Source of the DNA: Dipteris shenzhenensis
Taxonomy: Eukaryota; Polypodiophyta; Polypodiopsida; Gleicheniales
Assembly (NCBI GenBank): GCA_047967505.1
Contig: CM106538.1
DNA length: 64,000 nucleotides
Reading direction: 5' to 3' (one strand)
Under the pieces are notes generated by a model. That model was not told where the DNA came from, made no database searches, and saw only the letters and a list, made by a program, of their open reading frames with translations. A program made the translations under genes and the position numbers. How positions within the stretch are numbered: the first letter of the stretch is position 1; every line of letters starts with the position of its first letter. Positions 10,825 through 20,550 of the stretch are shown one piece after another.

Positions 10825-13800
10825 TTACTTACGTTGTTTGATCTTGGCATTATGTGCTTTGGCATCTTCGATGGCCTGATGTTTCCTGCGAGCCACATTA
10901 GCCTTAAGCTCCTTTTCCCTATGGATGGTCTGGAGGGTGTGCAAGGTGAGGGGGCGATAGTATCTTTTCAATTTACTCCCGTTAAGGTATCCATCCATTT
11001 CCACTCCATCCAGGGTAGCTATTCAGCATGCCCCTTACAAAGTAATTTCCACTATGCTATAGGGACCCATTCCCTTGTATTTAAGTTTGTGTTTGGTCTT
11101 GTGGATGCTATAGAGGAGGGCGAGATCTCCTTCCTTGAGGTCCTTGTTTTTTAGGTTGCAATCAAACCATTTTTTGTGCCGTGACTTCTCCACCTAGAGG
11201 CAATAGGCTGCATGCAATCTTGTCTTGTCTAGCTATTTGAGATCAATTAAGAACTCTGCCAAGGCATTTTTGGTGAGCCTTTCCTTGACTGTAATGCAAA
11301 GGTTGGGCTCTACATATTCCATTGGCATAACTGTTTCCACCCCAAAGGCTAGGCTGAAGGGGGATGCAATTCGTGGCCACTTTGTAAGATGTCCAATAGA
11401 CCCACAAGGTTGGGTTGAGCTCATGCTCCCAGTCGGTATGACTAGCTTCGACAATGCAACTTATAATCTTGCAGCACGTTTTGTTCGAGATCTCAGCCGC
11501 CAGGCAATTTGCCCAAGGGTAGTATGGCATCGACTTTCTATTTATGATCATGAATTCACTATTCAGGATCTAGGAAATGAGTTCCTCAGTCATCACTGAC
11601 CAATTCTAAAGGACACCCAAACCATGTGATGACTTGCTCTTACAAAAACTTAGCTGTGGATTGCGCATCCGCTTTTCTTGTGGCTTGCCTTCCACCCATT
11701 TAGTGAAATAATATGTGGCCAAGATAATGTATCTGGCCCCTATTCCTTTAGTCATTGGGCTTATCGGTCTATGCCCCATTTCTCAAAGGGCTAATCAGTT
11801 AATATTCCCATTAGGGGCATCATGTCTGCTTTATGTGGAATTTGCACTCTTTGGCAAGGGTCGCATCGCTTGATAAACTCAGATGCATCCTCGAAAAGAG
11901 TTGACCACCAAAGGCTATCCTGCAACACTTTACGTGCGGTAATGTTAGCAGTGACAAAGTGACCGCTTGCTATCTCAGAATGTGCTTCTTCGAGCATGTT
12001 GATGTATTTGTGCTCGCACATGCATCTGTGTATGATGCCATCCTTGCTCATGCGGTTTAGCTGGCCTACAATTAGCTAATGTGGTGATGCCTCTTTGATG
12101 AGTTTGCAGGCTCTGTACCTCTTGAGGGATTTTTTGCCAAGTAGTGGCCTATTTCGGCTTCCCAATCTAGAATATGTGAATGAGGAATAGGGGAGCATCT
12201 GGGAGATCATCCTTGACTCCCGTCAGAGCTTCCCCATTGGGAAACCTTGAGAGGTGGTCAGCTAGGAAGTGGGTCTTTGCCTTACACATAGAAGACACAC
12301 GTGTGAAGCCAAACTCCATAAGAATTAGCATCCACCTTGTGATGCATCCGGTCATGCAAGCCTTGTTAACCAAATACAGTAATGCTTGATAATCCACAAA
12401 AAAGATGAACATGTTGGCTAACAAGTAATGCTTGAACTTCTTAACTACATAGACCATGGCTAGGCCTTCCCTCTTTGTTGTTGTTGTGTAATTAACCTCG
12501 ACATCGTTTGATTTTCGGCTAGCAAAGTACACTGGGTAGTCCAAGTTGCACTCCCCTGGTTGGGCTAACACACACCCGATAGCAAAATTGGAGGCATCCA
12601 TGTGAACATGGAATATTAGATTCCAGTACGTGGCTCGTAATACTAGTGCTCTGGTCGAAGCTAGCTTGAGGTATTCAAAGGATTTGTGACATTCCTTGGT
12701 CTAGTCAAAGACTACTAATAGCTTATACAAGGGCTGAGCTATGTCTGCCTCGAATAGGATGAACCTTCGGTAGTAGCTCGTATGACCCGTAAACTGCAGC
12801 ACACCCTTGGCACTTGTGGGGAAGGCAATTCTAGAATGAGCTTGATCTTGTTGTAATCCATGGTGGAGATGCCATTCTTGGACACTATGTGGCTGAGAAT
12901 CACACCGTGTTTGACCCAAAATTGGCACTTGAGGGGATTCAGGGATATACAGTATAAGTCATACCTCTCCAGGACTAGTTTTAGGTATCTCATGTGATCA
13001 TCCCATGTCCAGCTCACACACACATCATCCAAGAAGACTTCCACGAAGTCCGTTAGGTACTCCTTGAAGACGGTGATCATCAACTGTTGGAATGTGGTGA
13101 GCATATTGGTAAGCCCAAATATCATTACTTTGACTGCATACACACACCCCTCGATTGTGAAGGCAGTTTTATGTTGATCGTGCGGGGCGATTGTATCTTG
13201 AGAATCCATCTAGGAAGCTATAAGCTTCCTTTTCGACTACTCTTTCTAGAACATGTTCCATGAAAGGCAAGGAATAGTGGTCATGCCTAGTGGCAACATT
13301 GACTTTTTAGATCCATGCATGCTCGAATCTTTCCATTCTTCTTTACGATTATCACAATGGGTGACACCCAGTCTGTATGCTCTATCTCATAGATGAATCC
13401 TGCATCTATGAGTTTTTGGATCTCCTCTCTCACTATGAGCGCATATTTGGGATTCATAGGATAGCGATGTTGATGGATTGGTCTAGCATGGTTATCATGT
13501 GCTGCACATGTAAACTTCAACAAGCACACCCTTCATATCCGTGTATTTCTAGGCCATGCAGTCCTTGTACTCAAAGGAGGGTAATTAATGCATTCTCCTC
13601 GTTGGGGGTGAGGTCATTTGCAAGATGAATATTGGTTGTGGGTCCTATCCTTTTGGTGCTAAGTTTACCTCCTTAACCTTAGTTGGGCCATTATATTCTT
13701 GGAAACACCCTTCTTCTTGAGTTATATTGGCCTGTTAGTATACAATCCTGTGATCCTCAATTGTGTAGGCCTTGTAATGGGTAGGTATTAGTTGTAGATC

Positions 13801-14191
13801 CTCTTTCTCTTCATCCTCCTCATCCACTGCCCTTGGGGTGGTATTCCTCTTGGCCTTGGCAAGAGCCTTCAGGCTTTTAGGGGTTGGGAGCTTTCAGACC
13901 TAAGGCGGGCTCCTTCAGGGCTTTTATGAAACCAACCGGGATAGGTGGGGAGGTAACCTTGCTCAACCGTGTTTCCCAATTGGAGGAAAACTCATGGTGA
14001 GTGGTAGTGGCACCCACATATGTTAGCCAATGGAGGTCCGATTTGACCCTTACTGTCTCCTTGCTCACCTTGCCGGGCTTGAGCATGTTAAACATTCTGA
14101 GTGGAACCACCGTGCTCAACCCTTCGTGCTTGGGGGTTGTTAATTGGAACCCTATTCTCTCTGGGAGCTCAATGTTTCCCAAAATGTGCAT
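10825..14191 (-). pseudogene. Ty3/gypsy pol polyprotein (RT, RNase H, integrase), degenerate
   Basis: Minus-strand remains of an LTR-retrotransposon polymerase. From 14191 a conserved gypsy segment without clear motif runs to about 13640. Reverse transcriptase follows: entry YALIVREEIQKLIDAGFIYE (about 13450), a palm segment FGLTNMLTTFQ, and the active site as VFLDDVCV (about 13020-13045, F/LDD form). RNase H lies at 12601-12167 (MDASNFAIGCVLAQPGE, then LADHLSRF). The integrase zinc finger is at 12051-11791 (H and CDPCQR), core remnants lie at about 11550-11240, and a basic C-terminal tail ends at TAA 10825-10827. Stops and frameshifts separate nearly every block. The RNase H and integrase arrangement is the normal gypsy order. 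Inactive. Confidence 0.9.
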
Positions 14192-14779
14192 CCAATTTTG
14201 AGAGAACTCTGGCTCAAGGAGAGGGGCATACTAAAATTCATATGTCTCCTTCTCATCTTCTCACCCCGCTACCTTGCACAAACCTCCCCGAGTATTCCTC
14301 CAATGCCTCCAACACAAGCTCTTCATAGCATGAGACCTCCCAATCCATCTCCTCCAATGCTCTTGTCGACCTTCCATAGGAGGCACTTAACACGCTCCTC
14401 AAGCCAGTGAATTTTGAACTTGTGCCCATCAATCTGTTGTCTGCAGAGACAGCTGAAGAGAAACATATGCTTTTGGACAACGATGATGTCCCTCCAACAC
14501 GCCCCGCCTCCCTGCCCAAACATGTCTAATGGCAGCCCGATCTGTAGTCCTTCCAAGATCTTCCCGACAGTGCTGCCCTAATGCATCACTAGAAGACGCA
14601 GCTCGAAGGCTCTCACCTCCACCTCTATGAAATTATAGAGGTTTGCCCCCTTACCCAGTTTATTACCCAGTCCTTCAACAATTCGTGATGGACCCATCCA
14701 AAGTGCACACGTGGTGGGTACCACTTCGCTCCCTATGAGCTTGTTCCCCTCATTGACTCTGATGCTGGCCTTCAACCCC

Positions 14780-15368
14780 GTTGGTGCACTCCTTTTTTGA
14801 AGAGGAGCAATTTTGGTGCTACTATCGTAGTGCACACAACGACCGACGGATCCACCCCCTTTGCATGCCCATGGAACGCCACTGGAACTAGGCCTACTTC
14901 TACGAGGTCCAAGAAAAGGACGCCAATATTCTTTACAACTTCCCAAAGTACAATTTTCCCAAGGAAATGACTCAAGAGGGATTTTTCTTCCACCTCCAGT
15001 CATTCAATGACACCTAAAGCTTTGTTTCCAACCCTGCGATCGTTACAGTGGTCCACTTCAACTGCCTCATCCTCTTGCTCCTCCGTGATCTACCCGCCCA
15101 TAGTCGGTCGATTGATGATGACAAGATTTATAATCTGAACAACCAAATTGTCTTCAACCTTGACATCAGCCCCTCTCAGTTCCAGGACTTGCACCTCTAC
15201 CTTCAAGTCTGCAACCTCCATGGCCATCACATTTGCACTTTCGAGGACATGCATGCCATCCACTTTTGGAAGCTCTGCTTGTCCTTCACTCAGATCATCC
15301 CCCGCCAATTGGACCACTATGCAGCCCTCCAGACCGTCCTCTCCACCCACCTCCTCCAACGCGGCTGA
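14780..15368 (+). pseudogene. Unidentified ORF remnant of a plus-strand LTR retrotransposon
   Basis: A plus-strand frame reads coherently from about 14780 (FFEEEQFWCYYRSAHND) through DANILYNFPKYNFPKEMTQE to VVHFNCLILLLLRDLPAHSR and ends at about 15368, interrupted by a TAG near 14888 and a TAA near 15014. It stops 33 bp before a polypurine tract and an LTR, so it occupies the place between pol and the 3' LTR where some plant LTR elements carry an additional ORF. I do not recognise the family. Sequence from about 14200 to 14780 on this strand is probably the same element but I could not hold one frame there. Confidence 0.4.
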
Positions 15369-15387
15369 TCCAAGGGCGACTCAACAA

Positions 15388-16016
15388 CAAGAAGGGGGGC
15401 ATGTTAATAGCCACAGCCATGGAGCATAGTGACGGATCCTACCATATGGGTTTTGAGCCACAAATGGCTCAACATGGACCTCGTCATCTAGGTTTTCAGC
15501 CTCAAGTGGAATAGGACAAAGGAAGGCCCCAGGACGTCCAAATTGGCAAGGATAACAAAGAGCCATGTGGATCCCGTATAAAGATAACACGAGCCATTTG
15601 AAGATGAGAGGAGCTTGAGTGAATGCCTTGGTGCCATATGGGCCCAAGTGGTTGTAACAAAAGAGAGATGAGAGAGAGTGGTATAAGGAAAAGGGTTGGA
15701 CCTCCATTCAAAAGGTGACTTGTATAAAAGGCCAAATGGTTGAGTTTGGTCTTCATTATTGTATGCACAAGTTTGGAATACAAGCTCCCTCTTCTCTTGT
15801 CCCAGTTTCTCCTTCCCTCCTCCTTCTACACACACACACACACATAATATACATACACCCACACACACATCTGCACAAGTTTAAAACTATAAAGATTTAG
15901 CAAATTTTCATTGATAGACCTTGGAGATCCATCAATCTAAAGGTGCAAATGATATACCACAATCTTGACAATCAATGAAATAGAAATTCGTATTATTTGT
16001 AATTTTTGTTTATACA
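15388..16016 (+). mobile_element. Polypurine tract and 3' LTR of a plus-strand LTR retrotransposon
   Basis: The purine run AACAAGAAGGGGGGCA (about 15386-15401) is followed directly by TGTTAATAGCC at 15402, the usual PPT/LTR junction. The LTR would run about 615 bp to TTTATACA at 16016, after which minus-strand gag sequence resumes at once. Inside it lie a TATAAAA box (15723-15729), a CA-rich run (about 15830-15843) and a further CA cluster. No primer site follows 16016, so this is the 3' LTR. The matching 5' LTR is not seen, so the copy is truncated on its left. Confidence 0.6.
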
Positions 16017-16547
16017 GGGTTGATGGTGCTCTTCCATGCGGTCTGCTTGGTTGGAGGATTGGGGCCAAGGTTCATTATATTTGCGAGCCCGCCAAATACT
16101 TCCTCTTGTTGTGGCCCCTTTAATCTCTCCATCTCCTCTCTTTGCTTTCTTGCTCCCCTTGTTGGTCTAGACACTAGGACCCCACGGAGGAGGGAGGGGC
16201 AATTGATCAGGATTGATTGGACTATTTTGCCCCTCTCGGGAGACCTCTCTACTTCCATGGTTAGTTGTGTGGAAGGACTGAGAGGACCCCTCATCGTGCT
16301 TGGAACCTTCATCGTGCTAGGATTCCTCATGGTGCTGAGATCCCTAGAATCCCCCATGAGAGTCGGATGGTGGGGACTCGCGTTGCTTAGACTCCTGATG
16401 ATGAGAACCACCTTCAGATCCCTGGTGATCATTGTCCTCTTGGCCACTAGGGCTTGCAGTGTGTTCGGAGGCCATGGCATTGTGAGGACAATGGTGGGTA
16501 GTGTCTAAACGTCCAGTGGGTCTAGTAGTTTGTTTAACTCGTGCCAT
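16017..16547 (-). pseudogene. Gag-like fragment with a histone H3-tail-like N-terminus
   Basis: From the ATG at 16547 the minus strand reads MARVKQTTRPTGRL, then a hydrophilic His/Ser/Glu-rich region, then PINPDQLPLPPPW and a basic end (KGSKKAKRGDGEIKG, then RARKYNEPW) up to the LTR boundary at 16017. Three in-frame stops interrupt it. The position upstream of gypsy pol and the composition fit a gag N-terminus of the disrupted minus-strand gypsy element, with the plus-strand LTR element inserted between gag and pol. The first residues resemble the histone H3 tail (MARTKQTARK). Gag identity is an inference from position. Confidence 0.45.
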
Positions 16548-16550
16548 AGA

Positions 16551-16825
16551 AATGAGGTATTTTAGGGTTTTGAAGTGCTTTATAGTCTTTTTTAAAGCAC
16601 TTTAGGGTTTTTCTTTTAAATTAGGGTTTTTTGAGTGCACCTCCTCCCCCCCAGTCTTTTGTCGCCAGTTCGGTAATACTTAATCTTCACCACCCTCCCT
16701 CCCAACCCACTCACCCCTCTGCCCTGCCATGTCGCACATGCAATTCTGCAATTTCCAAACAAATTTGTGAATTTTGGAATCTATAATCGACTCAAAATAG
16801 TGTTAACTTTATTCCATGAAACATT
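16551..16825. other. Spacer without a gene
   Basis: AT-rich sequence with repeated AGGGTTT motifs (about 16560-16630) between the gag-like fragment and the 3' end of the transposase-like gene. Nothing coding is visible. Confidence 0.5.
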
Positions 16826-19659
16826 TTACATTTGGGGCTCTCTTAGGACCCAACGCCTCCCTTGTCTGACTCTACGTTGCAACCAGAGCGCAACCCCTTG
16901 TTGGCTCCTTGTTGAGGACTTCCAAGCAGCACATCTCCTTGTCTTCTTGACATGTTGAATCGCTTTTGCGAGACTTGAGACCTCTACCTTATCGCACTTG
17001 AGAGTCCTGGCCTCTAGACATCTATAAAACCAATCAAACATTTCGTGTAGTGCATTGCTTCGCGCGATACCACCCCCATGCCTTGTATTCTTGAAGTATG
17101 CTGCCTTTTCTCTATAGTGTGATTTCTCCATTCCTTGAGTATTCCAAATGGAAAGAGGGCCCCATTGCTCCACAAACCATGGTGCATGTGCGTAAAGAAT
17201 ATGCTATAAAGAAAAACATTATATTAGAAACATAAACTGACTCAAGTTTAAAGTGCAAAATTTCAACCTAAGGAGGATTACCATGTAATGTGTAATATGT
17301 GACTCCCCCCATGCTTCTACCATCAATGATATGAATTCTCCCAATGCTGTCCTAAATCTCTCATAATAAAGCTCATCTATTTGACCTTGTCTAAGCAACT
17401 TTATAAATGCATTAAGCTTTGTCCACAGTTTTGCTCTCAAAGTAGCAATTCACGGATGTGAAGCTTGATTTGTGGTGCACTCACACAAATCTTTCCAATA
17501 CTCCCAACCTAGGGTGCTTTGAGCCAATGTATGTTTTTCTTTATCAGCATTGTGGTTGGACAAGAACCTCCTTGCCTTTCCTCCACCCATGGACACTTTA
17601 GCAGGAAGATTTTGTGTCTTTCCTGATTGTTTCTTGTCCTGCTTAAGCTTCACATTGCCTCCATGAAGTCCCATTAGTGAGAGTAGCTATTCAGCTTTTG
17701 CAATGCATTGTGCAGATACTTGCTGTGGCCTCAAATTCCAAGCATAAACTAGATGGAGATAGAGTAACTTATCAAGTATACGCAGTTCAGCGTGAAAGTA
17801 CACACGTGTACCCGCTCCAATGGAATTGGTAGAATGGGGTCCCACTTAGGATCCTTTTTGTGATGATCAGGGGCTACACTTTGGTTGCAAGAAAGGATGC
17901 CATTTTCCCATTGTAGGCTTCCCTTTTGCATCTTCTGAGAGTGGGTGCAATACAAGCATGTCCATTTTGCATCTGCACCTGCATCACAACCATACAAGCA
18001 CTTGAGGGTCTTCAAATCACCAGCTAGATGCCATTCAACTTGAAACATTCCATGCCCATCCACAATTAATGTTTGCCCTGCCTCTTATCTTTGAATAATC
18101 GAGGGGATGCCGGTTCTCTCCAAAACCCACTTCAATGTCTCGTGGCACTCCTTTGGGGTCTCAAAGGATGCAAGCCACCATATGTCCTTCTCAGATTGGA
18201 CTGAGAAACCCTGCTCAACTTCCTCATCCCCTTGAGCAAAACGCAAGGCGTCATTCATAATACAAATGCTCACCCTCTCTAGCTTGTGCTCTTTTACCAA
18301 CTAAGCTTCATCCATTTTTATAACAAATACTAGCTTGCCATCTGTTCAATGAAAGAGAAATTTAGTAAGGATATAGAAATCAGAAGAAATAAAGTTGAAT
18401 GTGAAGAGGGAATTTCTCTTACCTTCTTCTCTCATCCCATAGAATTTGACTATGGCTCTCTGCAAATTCTCTACATCCACGTAAACATTATTGAAAGCAT
18501 TTGTCTCAAACATTTGGATGCCAGATTTCTTTTTACTCTTCCAAGTCATTGTGCCACTTACACAATGGTATCCTCCAAGCTTTTCTCTAGCACATTGGTT
18601 TGTTTCTTGGAGTGCAAGCCTTATAGACCACGGTGTTGGCAATGGCATTGTAGATATCTTATAGTTTTCCTCCATAGCAGACTTGAAAATTTTAAAAATA
18701 GAGTTGTAAGCTTCACGACTTACACTAGCAGCATCACAAGCTCCAAGCACCTCCTTTGCTTGGATGAGGCCCTTGAAATCCTTCATTACCTCTCTAGCAA
18801 CTTGTTTACATAGCCCTTTTTGTCTAGGGTCCTTGAACACTTCCATGACATCACTTGGCTTTATTAATCTTCTTAGAACATATGAAGGATCACTATCATC
18901 CATTTCCATTGTTCCCATCACATCCTCCATGAAATTCCTAAAGTAGAGTACAAATGAGTCTTAGTGGAAAGAATGCAACACCACAAATATTTTGGGGTAA
19001 GAAATTTCATTGAAAATTTCTTTTGGTTGACAATGCATCCATAGATTGCAATTGTCTTTTCCTCTCCTTCAGTCCCAAAGGTGTTCCCTTCAACTTTTGT
19101 ACTCGTTCTATCGACTTCTCTCATTCCTTCTCCACAGCACGTTGAACTTGGCCATAGATAGACCTTTCCAAATCTTGTTTGCTTTCAGCAAGCTTCTGGA
19201 TTGATTCTTCCAATCCAAGTCCAGTGCATGTGCTTTGTCACTGAGTTCTTTGTTTTGCAATTGGAGATCCTGCATACTATTATGCATTGCCACAATAGTA
19301 ATATTTCCCAAATGTGCAAGTTCTTCTGCTTGGCCTCTCTGCACCTCGCTTGCTTGCATAGCCAATGTCTGAGAATGGTTCAATCGATTGCAATAACCGA
19401 GCAATCCAGCACGTCCCTTGCCAACAAACCGAACAACATCATGCACTTTATGAAAAGGAGGACTCTTTTGGGTGGCAGGGTCTAAAGGATACAAGTTTCC
19501 ATCCACCCAAAGGTCAAGATGCTTCTTCCCTTGCAATCAAAGACTGTGGAGCACACTTTGAGGAGTTCCACTATATCCCAAAGAACGTGTGCTTGCATAT
19601 TCTTCCTCCAGTTGCAGGTTCACATGGTACTTATTGGATATGTCCTCGAATGGTGCCAT
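16826..19659 (-). pseudogene. DDE-type, RAG1/Transib-like transposase gene, copy A
   Basis: Minus-strand multi-exon gene starting MAPFEDISNKYHVN (ATG 19657-19659). Order: an N-terminal part with HLDLWVDGNLYPLDP; a coiled-coil region (LEESIQKLAESKQDLERS); an exon 18937-18423; an 81-bp intron (18422-18342); the strand LVFVIKMDE carrying the first D; then AGDLKTLKC with the second D, 98 codons on. A CLYC pair lies 20 residues after the second D. Next come VHVCT/LHAELRILDKLL (across a frameshift) and KARRFL. After a 78-bp intron (17281-17204) the last exon has H-x4-H-x-P-x6-G-x4-W-x3-G-x-E, ending QGMEKSHY, and stops at 16826. In RAG1 the D, CxxC, H-x4-H and E positions have almost the same spacing. 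Inactive: stops near 19540, 18305 and 18078, frameshifts near 19195 and 17800. Function is inferred from motifs read by eye. Confidence 0.6.
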
Positions 19660-19689
19660 GAGTACTTAAAGAGAGGTATCAGTGATGCA

Positions 19690-20160
19690 GGCTAAAATGT
19701 AGGGGAGAGCTGGCAAAGATGGAGCAGTGAGAGGGAGAGAGTAGCAAGGAAGAGGGAGGAGGAGAAGCAGATGAGGGCAAGAGGAAGAGGAGGAGAAGAT
19801 TAGGGCGACAGGTGTAGAAGAGAGGGAAGGAGTTGCTGTAGAAGAGAGGAGGAGGGGAGAGATGCTACAGGAGGGAGGAGGAGGGGAGAGATTCTGTAGG
19901 AGGGAGGAGCAGAGGAGAGGGATCTTGGGCGACTAGAGAAGGAGGGGAGAGGAAGGAGGGAGGAGGAGCCAGAAGGAGGAGGAGGAGCTAGAAGGAGGAG
20001 GAGGGGAGAGGGAGGAGGGAGGAGGAGGAGCAAGACAGAGGAGGGGAGAGGAGGAGGGAGAGGGAGGGAGGGAGAGGGAGAGGGAGAGGGAGGAGGAGGA
20101 GGGAGGGAGGGAGGGAGGGAGAGGGAGGGAGGGAGAGAGAGAGAGAGGAAGGGAGGGAGA
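19690..20160. repeat. Long purine-rich (GGA/GAG) low-complexity tract
   Basis: Nearly 470 bp of A/G on the plus strand, chiefly GGAGGA and GAGGGAGG units. On the minus strand it is a pyrimidine tract directly 5' of the transposase-like gene start at 19659, the position of its leader and promoter. Long open frames on the minus strand here are Pro/Ser/Leu artefacts of composition. Confidence 0.9.
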
Positions 20161-20334
20161 TTCAAAATTTGAAATTCAAATTTCAAAAAGTGGCCCCCTC
20201 CCCTCATTGATGGGGGGAGAGGTGGGCTCAAATGTGGGCTTAACCCACCTAGGTTGGGCTGGTTAGGCCTCTTTGGAACCCTCCAAGCCCCTTGCATTAG
20301 CCCACTAAGCATTCCCTAATCCATTCCTTATGAG

Positions 20335-20365
20335 GCCCTTTTGAGACCCCAATTCTCCCCTAATG
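20335..20365. repeat. Short motif shared with 7101-7131
   Basis: Contains GAGACCCCAATTC and CCCCTAATG, matching 7101-7131. It lies about 680 bp 5' of the copy A start, beyond the purine tract, and is a candidate for one end of that element. Confidence 0.5.
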
Positions 20366-20394
20366 CTTTCTCTCCAAAAAATTATAAGACCAAG

Positions 20395-20550
20395 GAGTGT
20401 GCTTTTCCTTGGGATCATGCATCCTATATTTTGCAAATCGCATAATGCATTTTGCACATTGCATAACATGTGGACTGTGTTGTTCCTTGTGATCTTGCAT
20501 CCTATATTTTGCAAATCACATAATGCATTGTGCATATTGCATAATGTGTA
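20395..20550. repeat. Tandem duplication, period 78 bp, two copies
   Basis: GCATCCTATATTTTGCAAAT occurs at 20419 and 20497, and similarity extends across both 78-bp units. The flanking unit sequence includes CATAATGCATT repeats. Confidence 0.85.

Noticed and set aside
16010-16508. Overlapping long frames on both strands over the gag-like fragment
   Set aside because: Only the frame starting MARVKQTTR has coherent gag-like composition; the others are out-of-frame readings of the same repeats.
16828-16850. TTTGGGGCTCTCTTAGGACCC as an inverted terminal partner of the 20335-20365 motif
   Set aside because: The likeness is weak, and the sequence is inside the coding end of copy A (REPQM), which is also homologous to copy B at protein level, so it cannot be claimed as a terminal repeat.
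19800-20312. 170-codon Pro/Ser/Leu-rich minus-strand frame
   Set aside because: Entirely produced by the GGA/GAG low-complexity tract; no start context or conserved feature.
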